DNA from: Sindora glabra
Taxonomy: Eukaryota; Streptophyta; Magnoliopsida; Fabales; Fabaceae
Length of the DNA: 64,000 nucleotides
Direction: 5' to 3'
Assembly: GCA_020226215.1 (NCBI GenBank)
Contig: CM035232.1
Span: forward strand, 15,412,316-15,476,315
The notes beneath the pieces were generated by a model that saw nothing but the letters and a program-made list of their open reading frames with translations, searched no databases and was not told where the DNA came from. Numbering within the stretch: position 1 is the first letter of the stretch; the number at the start of each line of letters is the position of its first letter. This document shows positions 23,720 to 34,559 of the stretch, piece by piece. Made by a program: the position numbers and the translations under genes.

Positions 23720-26129
23720 TAAAAATTTGAGATTAGAGAGAGAAAGAGAACTTGAGAGAGGGGGATTTGGAATCCAAAGGGAGTAGTGAGAAAAAGAAGA
23801 GGAGGAGAGAGCAAGGAGGTTAAGGCAATATGATAAAATAGTGGTTTTAGTAGTGCCCACGGCAGGCAAGAAATGCTGGGACCGGGAAAGGAAAAGAAAG
23901 TGATTTTCTATTTTGCATTTGGGAAAATAAAACCGGGTTTAATGCACAGGAGAGGGAAAAGCGGTTCAGTAGGGTAGATATATAGCTGTTTGGGCTTGGA
24001 AGGATTAGGGTTTAGAGGAGGAAAACTCCGGAAAGGAGAGGAAAGGTTTTGGCTGCATTACCATATTTGTACAGATGATATAGTAACTCTTGTCAAGAAA
24101 TGAGAGTGACTACTCCATCCTCACAAACCTGCAAAATTCCACAGCGGACGAGGGGGGCGAAATTTTAGGTCTTACTTCAATATATACAAAAGCACAAAAA
24201 TTACTGTGTATTACTGTAGTAAATTTAATTTCTAAACCTTTTCAAGTATGAGATGCAATCGCTGAATGTGATCTAGTTGCTGTGTATCATATTCATATGA
24301 TTCATCTTTGGTGGCTATATAGCTTTGTCCGTTAATTTTCTTTTGGGTTTAATTAAGTAGCTTTTTCCAAATTAGGCTACTAAGTAAATAGATGATTAAT
24401 TAAATACTCTACATAACTATGTAATTTTTTTTTTCAGGTGATCGATTGATGATATCTAATATCCAAATACTAAATTTACGTGAATATAATAAAAAGAGAT
24501 GTTATAAAATAATATTATATGTATAAAAAATGAAATCTAAAATTAAATTTTGAATAGAAATTATTATTATTAAATATAGCACTATTAAAACATATATATA
24601 AAATTCAATTTAATTGATATAAAAAATTCAGAATTTATTTTCAAAATTTATTTTCAATATCTATAATATTTTCTTTTAATAAATATTGAAAGAATAAACA
24701 TGCACACTTCCTTTAGGAACAAATAGATTCAAAGACATTTATCCCTCCTTTTTTATTTTTATTTCTATCTGTTTCATTTTTTTAAAATAAATTTATAATT
24801 ACTTATTAAACATATTAAAATAATTTGCAAAAATCAGCAGTATAGTAGAAGAAATTAAGATGATCATTAGTTGAGAAGATAACAATAGAAATTGACCTTT
24901 GAAGAAGGAGTTGTGGGCCATCAAGTCCTCTCCAATGATCAAGTGAGATTACATTCTGACAGATTAGTAGTGCTCAAGAGCGAATGTGAGTATAAAATAT
25001 GAGATCGCTCAAATTAATCATCCAATTTACATGTGACTTTTTGTGATTGACCCCAACTTTCTAGATAAAGAGTAGTTAATTTTATAATTATGCCGATCAA
25101 ACATCAAAGATGAATAGTACGAACATTTAGTACTATAAACATTGCTAGTTGTTTAAATCATTAAATTAAGAAATTCAAATTGGTATTATGTACTTGTGAT
25201 CATCTGAATTTAAATGCTCTTTGAATTAAATCAATCATAGATGACTCAGGCCCATTACAAAAATATTCATCAATTTAAATAAAAATTATACTTTTTATAG
25301 GTTGTTGTGTATCTCTACGTGTACAATTATTGGTATTGAATGCATGAAATATACATGTATGTATTGATTTGAAAATACGCATAGTACGCAGCTGTCATTT
25401 TGGGTGGTAAAAAGTTAGGGTCCGTCTTTCGTTATCTTTCCAACGACTTTTCTCGCAGCTTTTGTTTGAAGGGCTAAACAAATGAATCATAAAACCTCGA
25501 AACAGTAACATCAAATGTCATATACAGTGGCAGGCTCAAGAACCACTAAAAATGCCCCATATATGCATCATGCTTTTCTGCTTTATTGCTTCTTTTCTAT
25601 TTCCTTTTGCCTTCACAGTGCGATTTGGACTTCCAACTTTGAATTGACTTCCAACCTTGAATTGCCTTAAACATGAGCCTTAATTAAAGATATCCTCGAA
25701 CTAATTAAGACAAAACAACATAAAAAAGGACAAAAAGATAATCATAACACAATTATGAAAACCAACTGAACCAGACATAATTAGTATATAATATGTGTTA
25801 ATCATATAATTTAATTTCAACAATAAATTATTGAAGAAAAAAGACACTCAAGAAAATGAGAAAAACCCATGAAATTATGACAAAAACCGATAAAATTATG
25901 TATTAGCATCTTTTATTTGCCAATTTAGCTATTTAATAACGGACTGTTGCATTGCCACTTCAGCTTCCTTCCCTTTCCATATCCGCTGAAATAAATACTA
26001 TATAACTCACATTGCGCTTCACCACCCTCGTGGTATTATTGATAGGTGCTGTGTATCTTTACATTCTTCTAATTTTTTTATATGTATTTTTTTATGAGAT
26101 ATTTTTTATAATCTTATAATTTTCCTCTA
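23720..26129. other. YABBY upstream region and intergenic DNA
   Basis: The first 400 bp upstream of the gene are purine-rich on the plus strand (GAGAGAGAAAGAG, GAGGAGAGAG) and less AT-rich, as expected for a promoter. Beyond about 24.2 kb the sequence returns to AT-rich DNA with no gene seen. Confidence 0.5.
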
Positions 26130-26625
26130 GTATAGGAATACGGATTTGTATTTTTGGTCTCTTTGCAACAAATTAAAAGCCATTAATAAACTATATGTCA
26201 ATAATTGATTTAACAATAAAATTTTATATTTATCACTAAATTCCATCAACAAAGTTACAACTTATGACGATCATGCAACAAACCAACAAAATGCATCCAT
26301 TGCTAATTTTATTAGCAATGGATGTCTCCATCGCTAATTTTATTAGGAAAATTGCAACCCATGATAGCCGATAATAAAAGATCATGCAACAAATTAGTGA
26401 CAGGCATATCCTTTATTAATTTTCATTGATTATCTACAAAAATATATGTATATTGTTCTTAATTAACGATAGAATATTTTGTCATTAAATATGATCCATC
26501 AATAAATTTCTTGCTAAGTTAATAATTTTAAAAAAAATTACAAACATTGTTATTCACAAATCTACCACTATTTTTGTTACTAGTCTAGAAAATATTGCAA
26601 ATATGTTGCCTATTTTTATAGTAAC
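26130..26625. repeat. possible CACTA-derived repeat with a perfect hairpin
   Basis: A perfect inverted repeat lies at 26294-26324, with 14-nt arms CATCCATTGCTAAT around TTT. It is followed by a further CCATCGCTAATTTTATTAGG copy. TATGACGATCATGCAACAAA and related phrases are repeated. The outer edges TAGTATAGGAATA and, in reverse complement, TTACTATAAAAATA resemble degraded CACTATARRAATA ends. The hairpin is certain; membership of a CACTA family is inference. Confidence 0.4.
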
Positions 26626-27419
26626 CCAAGCAGCAAACACCATGAATTAATGATATAATTTCAACTAAAACAAATATCTATTTAACAATCAAATTTTCTA
26701 AATCATCTATATTTGTAAAACTAGGGGTTAGCAATAGGAACTAAATGGAAATTAAAATTTTTGGGCTTTATTAGCTATTTTTAAAATTACCTTATATGAA
26801 AATATAATCCAATTTATATGGACTTGTTTAATTAGTTTAACAACTTGACAAGTTTGCGAAGTGTTTAGGCTAATATCTTTCCATCATCATAGCCAAATTT
26901 TATTTTAAATTGCATTTTCACACGTGATCATATAATTTCCTTCTATTTTTTTAAATTTTGAATATGAAAAAACTTAGAGACAAAGAAAGCTTATAAAACT
27001 TAGCTAATTTTAAAATTAAATAGATTTCATCATATTTTATTATTTCCATTGGCTATTTATATAATTAAATATCTTTTATCTAATGACTAGTCAAAAAGTA
27101 ATTAATACAAGTGAATATCATATTATTTTTCAACCCATGCTTCATTTATATATATATATTATTGTGTTTGCTTGAAGAAAGGGAAATTTTGGATAGTATT
27201 CATATTCTAGAGGCAAGTTTGAATTACCTTATTATTATTCATAAATTTATGTTTTAGCATAATTTCAAAATTTGCTAGCAACACGAAAGAGTAAAAAGCT
27301 TGTTTTTTTTTAAAAAAAGGAACAATAGAGAAAGAATTTGAAGCTAAGTTTTTTTTTTCTTTGCCTTGCCCAATTTGCAAAAAAAGCTTGTTAACAACAA
27401 GCATACATGAATAACAAGT
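26626..27419. other. AT-rich intergenic DNA
   Basis: No gene, RNA or clear transposon end seen. Part of 27.1-27.4 kb may belong to the LTR fragment that follows. Confidence 0.45.
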
Positions 27420-28244
27420 AGCATTTATCTACAAATAGCTTCTTATTCCAAAAAATGAAGAATAATGATCTTAAACTTACATATCTTATTGTCAAAGTTG
27501 TAAAACTCTTCATCTTCCAACTTTTCTCTTCAAATATATTGAGCTTAAGCTCGTATATCCACATTTAAAGAGTGTTAGTTGATTTATAGTAAATTCTCTT
27601 ATTAAGATAGTGTGAAAACCTTCCTTATAATTGTGAAATCCCAGTATAGATCAATTGAATCTCATAAAATTAGGTGATGAATTGAAATCCTAGTGTGGAT
27701 CAAATAGATCTTGTAAAGTTAGATGGGTAGATTAAAATCCTAGTAAAAATTGAGTAAGTTTTGTAAAGTTGGGTGACTTTGGCTTAGTTCTTGAGAGAAA
27801 AACAAGTGAACTTGCTAGGTTATGAGGATTAATTAAAGTAACTTAATGTGAAATCCCTTAAATGATACTTGATAGATTCAGAAAAATTGAATAGATCTAA
27901 AAGGCATTTCTTTTGGATCATCAAACTTTTATAAAAAGTCTTTAATGTTATCTCTTCCTTTATACTCTTTTATATTTTCATGCACCTTACATTAGTATTA
28001 TTCTTCTTCTAATCCTATAGTGCTTTTATGTTTTAATCTTATAAGCTTTTCAAAGCTGATATTATTGATTAATATTGATTCTTTGATCTCATGGTTATTT
28101 TAAAAGCATTGTAAACATATTTGTGTATTTTAAAAATAATTGACCACTTTTGGAAAAAGGTTTCAAGAAAAATTATTTTTCTTCTTTTCGATCAAAAAGA
28201 TTTTAAAAGTCAATTCATCCTTTCTTGGCCTATTTGCACTATCA
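27420..28244 (+). mobile_element. Ty1/copia-like LTR fragment
   Basis: The 3' end reads CAATTCATCCTTTCTTGGCC then TATTTGCACTATCA. This resembles the ends of SIRE/Maximus-type copia LTRs, which usually carry AATTCACCCCCCT...TTGCACTATCA. Inside are three 50-bp repeats. No primer-binding site follows and the 5' boundary is not visible, so it is either a truncated or solo LTR. Lineage call is from memory of consensus wording. Confidence 0.45.
27631..27780 (+). repeat. three tandem 50-bp repeats
   Basis: Units start at 27631, 27681 and 27731 with TTGTGAAATCCCAGTATAGA, ATTGAAATCCTAGTGTGGAT and ATTAAAATCCTAGTAAAAAT. Each continues with a GATCTTGTAAAGTTRGRTG-like half. The exact 50-bp spacing is kept despite point differences. 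Confidence 0.8.
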
Positions 28245-28282
28245 AGCTAGTTTAATCCAATTAATTTCAAGTCTAATTAACT

Positions 28283-31246
28283 ATCACAATCCACTTTTGA
28301 TCGTGACCGGCGTGGACCCTGATATCAATTTTCACAAGCCTTAACTATTATTACCCTTTTTATCTAATGAAAAATTCCAAATATAACAAAATTCACGTAC
28401 ATATGAAACAATCTAATTACACACTTATATATTCAATTCATTTAATTCTAATTCTAACTCATATTAAACCCCAATTGTTAAATTTTTCAATTCAAGCAGT
28501 CTTTGATTCCCCATGAAAACTAACCTGAAAATGTTAAAATAAAATAGAGTGAGTTCCATGAACCCAGTAAGTATATAACTACCTTTAACTTGTATGTGAT
28601 TAACTTAGATACATTAAAATGTAATAGCAAATCATCCTTTAGATTTCAAAAATATATAAAATCATATCCCGAAATAGATGTTCTGTGGCGCAATCATAGG
28701 AGTCTCAACTTTCTATTAACATTCGAATCATATATTACCCATTTTGGATAGGTATCATACACAAACAGCCGTTAAGGCTAAACATAAACAGATCGTCACA
28801 ATTACATCATCAGTACAAGTCAATCATCACCTATTCAAATATAATAAACATATATAAAGTTATTTTATAGTATAAAGGTTAATTTTACACCTCTCTCAAC
28901 TGTTAATCAGGAATTTCTCATCTGGCTCTTAAATAATATCATATCCATTTCATATAATTCATCAGGAATTTTCCATCCGACTTTCATATCATTTCTTTCT
29001 CATCGATGGCAATATTCGATATCATCATCCTAGCATCATTCATCGCTTTCTAATATCTTAAAAAACTTAATTCACAACACTTGTATATAATCATATTTAT
29101 ACAAAATATAGAATTGATACTAATAGTGATGAAATCATAACTCAATAAATATTTAAAATATCTTTTGATAAGATAATAATAAAAAGTAATAAGATATATA
29201 CTCACTTGGAATCGTCCACAGATTCTCAGACTTAACTTTATCTTCTTGTTTTTGTCTTCTCCTATTTATCAATTTGCCAAAATAAATTATTACATGTGTA
29301 TTACTAACTTTTCTTCCCTATTTTATATTACTAATTCATATTATTTGTTTCTTATACTTCCTATCATAAACTGTTAATTCAAATAAGCTCCTTAATCTTT
29401 CTAGGCTATAGCTCTCTTTATTTTCAAACCTGTACTTGAAATATCAATCCTTCTTATATATAACGGCTAAATCATCCAAACATCACTATTCACATCAATA
29501 TATCAAATTATACACTTATCCATAACTCGAGCATGATATAATAATGTTTCGTATAACTTGATTATTATATTTTTCATTATTAGCCCTTAATTCAATTATA
29601 TCATTGAATTATTCCAAATCCTCACTCATGTTAAATTATTAAAATATGCTTCTCAAACCAATCTCAAAACACCCAAAATATTAGGTTAATTATAATAATT
29701 CTGATTAACCCATAAGAATTCCTCATTCATCACATTCCATTGCCTAAAAATCATTTTTCCCAAACTACTATTATTCATTCAAAATTTATATAGGGGGGAT
29801 TTCCTAAGTTAAACTCCAATCTTCACAATTGCTTTAGTTTCAGGATAAGAAGTAATCTACCTCCCCACAAGGTGACAGAAGTTATGGAAGTCCAGTAAAA
29901 CAGGGGGCCAAAAGCTCTACATGGTTAGTACATTTCTCTTTATTTTTACTCACTGCTCGCACTCTCCTCTCTCCCCTCATTTTCTTTTTCAGTTCTCTTC
30001 CGAAAAATAGCAACACCTTAGTTTCTTTCTTCCTGGCGTGCCTTACAACCATTAGATAGTAGCAGCAAATTCATGCCAATCGCGAGGAGAGAAAAGAGAA
30101 AGGTGGCGGTACTGTAAGAGGAAGAGGTCGTTGTTGCCTTCCTGCAACGGTTTGCGCCTAGTTGGTAGGAGGAAAACTCCAGCATCCAACAACGCACAAC
30201 CATGAGCAGCTTATGGCGGAATCGGTAGTGAGATGAGAGAGAGGAGTGCTGATCCCCAACCAAGCATCGCATGGTGGAGCTACTCCAAACTCGTGGGTTG
30301 CTAAAGATTCAGCAAACGAACAAGCTAGCAGTAGCAGCAACTATTGGAACTAGCATATTGGAGCCAAATAGAGATGGGCCATGGAACAACAGCGTCGCAC
30401 AATACTAATGAGAAGAAGACAACAAGTAGGAAGAATCGACCACTGTACTAGCACCACACACACTAACGGAGAGCAGTTTTTGGCAATAATTCAAGACATC
30501 AAGCAGCTAGAACTGAGAGAGAATCGGGCGGCCGAGGGAGAGAAGAAGCTCCTGAGTCCTGATAAAAATAAATGTATGTGTCATAAGTAGGAAGAGACAA
30601 AAAGGGAAGTCTGGAAGGTGCCGGAAGCTGAGTTGTACTCGAGAAGAACAATGAAACAGAATCCATGAAAGGTGAGGAGAAAAATAAGGGGAGAGTCGGT
30701 GTGAGGAGTCGGAGAAAGCTGGAGAAATCGAAAGAGAAGGGAAACTAGAAAAATCCAGCTGTGTTTGTGAGAGAGGAGGAGTCCAGAAAATAGAGGAGTG
30801 CTACACTGTAGCTCCACGTGTGTCATGTATTTTCCAGGCAAATTTAAAAAGAAAAAGGCGGTGAAATGTGAAATTCTGGATAAAAGAAGAAGCTGCTGTT
30901 TGAATATTAAAATCAAGAAATAGAGGGGTACTGATTTTATGCTAAAAAAATGAAAATTATTTCACCTATTTTGTCATTTTCTTTCATGAACTAATTTCAT
31001 CTAATATCTAAAAAATAATTATTTTCAATCATTTTCTATAACTTCCAAATAATTACTTCCAATGAATGAGAAATTCATTATAAAAATAGTCATATAAAAA
31101 CAATTGCCTTTCACATATTTTTATCACTATTATTTTAAGATTTCAAAATCCTCTAAAGGAAAAGAAATTCAAATTCAATCACTAATCAATTAAATACATA
31201 TTCATAAATATAAAAATTCATGAAACTAAAATTTTAGGGTATTACA
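28283..31246 (-). mobile_element. 3' LTR of a Ty3/gypsy-like retrotransposon
   Basis: Read on the minus strand it starts TGTAATACCCTAAAATTT directly after a polypurine tract. It ends near 28283 with a GGTCCACGCCGGTCACGATC block that aligns to GATTCACACCAATCATGATC at the end of the solo LTR at 13.1 kb. The shared middle wording ATATACTYAC...TTTTCAGGTT and GAATCAAAGA supports the same family. A CT-rich leader-like section lies at about 30.6-30.9 kb. The expected terminal CA appears as TA, so the low end is approximate. Several ORFs of 60-110 codons inside are not recognisable proteins. Confidence 0.7.
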
Positions 31247-31262
31247 AGTTCTTCCCCCCTTC
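31247..31262 (-). promoter_or_regulatory. polypurine tract next to the 3' LTR
   Basis: On the minus strand GAAGGGGGGAAGAACT sits immediately 5' of TGTAATACCC. This is the position and composition expected for the plus-strand primer of an LTR retrotransposon. Confidence 0.7.
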
Positions 31263-31758
31263 AAGAAGATTCTTCCTCAAATTTCAAGAAGGCAAGCATG
31301 ACTGTACAAGATTGTCAACAGTTTGTGTATCAATTTTTTGCGTCATCATATGAATTAAACCATTCTAAAGGATTTCATATACTGCGTAATTTAAACACAA
31401 TCACATGAACATTTAATATTTAAATAATTCAATCAATCGCTTTCACTAGACTCAAGCAACTTACTCTCTCAAGTATTAACATATTTAAAAACATTAAACA
31501 CAATAGGCGCTAGACACCTCTTAAGGTGCATCATGCAATTTTTAACTTATTTTGGCAATCAATCGTCGCCAATAATTTCCAATCAAGAATCTCAACCAAA
31601 ACCCTAATTAAACAAACAAGCCTCCAACTAGGCTTTATCCAAAAATAAAATTTACAATCAATAATTATATCTATATTTGCCCGATGGCAATTGGCACCAA
31701 ATACTATAGCAATCAACATTACCCGATTATTCCACTCAGAGTGTTTTCCAACTACAAG
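31247..31758 (-). mobile_element. internal 3' part of the gypsy-like element
   Basis: About 500 bp upstream of the LTR in element orientation, with no recognisable gag or pol. The CACTA element ends at 31759, so this segment probably continues on the far side at 41143. Confidence 0.5.
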
Positions 31759-31789
31759 CACTACAACAAAAAAGACCTTTAGCAGCAAC

Positions 31790-32280
31790 ATTTGTCGTCG
31801 CTAAAGAGTGTTCGGTCGTTGCTAAAAGAAAAAGCCGTCGCTGCAAATGTCGTCGGTATAGCTTCGTACTTGAAACGACCATTAGCAACGAACATTTTGT
31901 CGTCACTAAAAATATTTGTCGTCGTAAAAAATAATTTTAAAATTTAAAAAATTTTAACATTTGATTTTTAGCAACAATATTATCGTTGCTAAAAGTAAAA
32001 AAGTAGTCACTGAAAGTCAGCTTCAACGACGATATTATCGTCACTGAAACGTACCTTTTAGCGACGACAAAGTCCAAAGTTCAGCAACGATGACTGTCAT
32101 CGCTGAAAGCTCGAGCTTCAGCAACGACAGTTGCCATCATTGAAAGTTGCGCTTTTAATGAAGACAATTGTCGTCGTTGAAAGTAGCACTTTCAGCGACG
32201 ACTCGAGCTATTGTCGTCGCTGAAAGTCATCTTCAACAATGACATTCTGCCCTATAGCAACCACAATGTCGTCACTAAAA
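31790..32280. repeat. left subterminal repeat array of the CACTA element
   Basis: Many copies, in both orientations, of a motif close to TTTCAGCGACGAC / GTCGTCGCTGAAA, often paired head to head as CGACGACANTTGTCGTCG. In En/Spm such arrays bind TNPA. Variants such as CAACGATGACA and GTCATCGCTGAA show CpG decay. Confidence 0.9.
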
Positions 32281-32689
32281 TTTTTTTAATTTTTTTTAAA
32301 AAAATTTAAATTCAAATTATCGTTATGGTATATTTTAAATAATATATTATATTTAACAATTATTATCTAAAATATTCTTTATTTTAATTAATTTGAATTG
32401 CTCAATATATTTTTTAAATTTAATTTAATGTAAATTGTACAACTATAATACATCAGTAGTATTAATAATAATGTCTAACAATTTGTTCTAACATAAAAAA
32501 AAATTAATACTCATAAAGCAATTGTAAAAATAGTATTTATATGAATAAATTATATATACACCATCCATGTAAATGTGTACACAAAAAATATAAAGATACA
32601 TATACAAAATATACTACGAGGAAAGGAGGTGTAAATATGTCGATGCACCATCATCATCATCATCCACCTAGCAATGAGGACGATAAAAT
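32281..32689. other. AT-rich spacer inside the CACTA element
   Basis: Lies between the left repeat array and the PTTA remnant and contains no recognisable coding sequence. A short CAT repeat (CATCATCATCATCATC) is at about 32650. Confidence 0.5.
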
Positions 32690-34397
32690 GACAGTGGCGG
32701 CTGAGATAGATCAGGTGGCTGAGCGGTAAGTGCAGACGCAAATCTACTAAGCCCAGGCGGTGTAGCAGTAGCAAATGGAAGTGGCGGTAAGACGATACCC
32801 TACTGTCTAAGAATCGAGGTCATCTTAGTAAGGTAAGTCCCAAGTTGCTGCTGCTGCGCTGTAGCTGCTGCTCCTGAATCAACCGCTGGCTCTGCTGGAA
32901 CTGCTCCTGACTCTACTGGAACTACTCCTATAACTCACCGACCTGAGACACGGTGTGTGAGCTCGTCCCAGTGCTAGAAGTCCCCACCAAATGATAAGAC
33001 TGACCAGCAAGCATACGCCCAACAGCTCTTTTATACCCTCGACGAGTGTCAAGCACCTCATCGGCGATGGTAGCCTCATCTATCTATACAGGAGTCGCAG
33101 GCAAGTTAGTGGATGATACACTAGACTGTATGTGCTGAGTTATGAGCTCAGTCATCCTCACATTAAATTATTAAAATAAAATTCAATAATAAATCTATCT
33201 TACAAGATATATTCATAAAATTTTATTTAAAATATAAAATTTAAGTAGCTTACATATTTTCCCTGAGGGATCGGATGCACCCACTCCCCTGACCCATACG
33301 TGTGTTGGTCCTTGAAATTCTCGGGAATCGACTGCAGCTCACTAGTATCTCTATTTCTTTGTTTAATTTTTGTAAAAGAAAAAAAAGGATGAAATAAATA
33401 AAGCTATCTAACAAGTGGATACATTTAAAAAAGAAATAAAAAAGTTAAACTACGTTATCAAAGCGATGTGCAGCAATAGACTTTGACCCATGTCAGTCAT
33501 TCACGACCTTTTGTGCTCTATTATTTGCATTCCTTTCAAAAAACTCCTACAAATTAAGAAAAAAAAGTATTAAATTTTTATGTTTACAATTTAAATATGT
33601 GAAATAATGACATAATACCATAAAATGTCATACTTACCCTGTATTCGTCACTGTCAAAAAAGTCCATACATCTCAACCATGTCTGCAGTGACACAGATCG
33701 GGGTATATAACGTTGAGCTCGATCCAAGTCATACTCCTGGTATCGATTGCCTTCATGCTCTAAGAAATGCTTATTCAACCTATACTTCTAATCTCTGTAC
33801 AGGTTTGTAGTAGTCCGCATCAAATCAAAGATCACTCTACCCCGATCTCCCTCAGAGATGCCCTGGAACTCAAAGTAGGACTGCATTAAAAGATATTTAA
33901 CAAATTTATGAGTAATATATTTAGAAATTTCAATCTCAGAGGGATTAATTCAGTAGTTGGAGGAAATAGATACTTACGCAAACCTCTTATACAACTTTAT
34001 CTCGGATCTGTTAAGGTACAACCCACCATGACTTATAATAGGGCGGCACGTGGGGGTGGATCATGCTGCTAATATCATGAGGGAGATGGCTAGCATTCTC
34101 ACCAACCACATGCCATGTACCAGTCGTATCAAACTATACAGGCACCGATCTGCCCCCACCCCTGCCTATCTTCTCGTGCAGCCTTAGGGACCTATTCGGA
34201 CCTCTCTTTCTCGTAGTTGCCACTTCAATAAATAAAGAAAAATATCAATACAATAAACATGATATTTAATCAATCTCAGGTATGCATAGTTAATAATAAA
34301 TACCTGATCCCTCGCACTGTGATGGAATATAGGTGGGTCATTGTTGTGGGTCGCCTCCAGTGTCACTTCTGTAGTGTCGTGCCTCGACATCCGCCAT
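32690..34397 (-). pseudogene. PTTA/TNPA-like CACTA protein, broken
   Basis: Starting from ATG at 34397 (MADVEARHY), translation across conserved GT-AG introns gives the profile of the plant PTTA/En-Spm transposase family. Blocks in order are KRGPNRSLRLHEK, HPHVPPYYKSWW, SYFEFQGISEGDRGRVIF, KYRLNKHF, a W-x-C-DFFDSDEY segment and FFERNANNRAQKV. A Q- and S-rich tail follows near 32.8-32.9 kb. Stops interrupt it, for example TAG at 34134-34136 and TAG replacing the Trp codon of an R-D-W-K-Y motif at 33788-33790. Others lie near 33.97 kb and 33.1 kb. Its family role is probably binding the subterminal repeats and helping the transposase. The C-terminus is not defined. Confidence 0.75.
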
Positions 34398-34559
34398 AAC
34401 TAAAATAATATACATTATATAAGTAATTAAAAAAGAATTCAATGTCAAATTGAATGATCAAATTGTTCAACTTTTTACAATCATATTAATTATTTAAACA
34501 ATTATGCTTACACAATTACGAGTTGTAGTTCGAATATCTTATTTTATCCTTAGTCTAAA

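Noticed and set aside
30018..30916. Cluster of ORFs of 60-111 codons
   Set aside because: They lie inside the gypsy-like LTR, overlap in several frames and show no protein motif.
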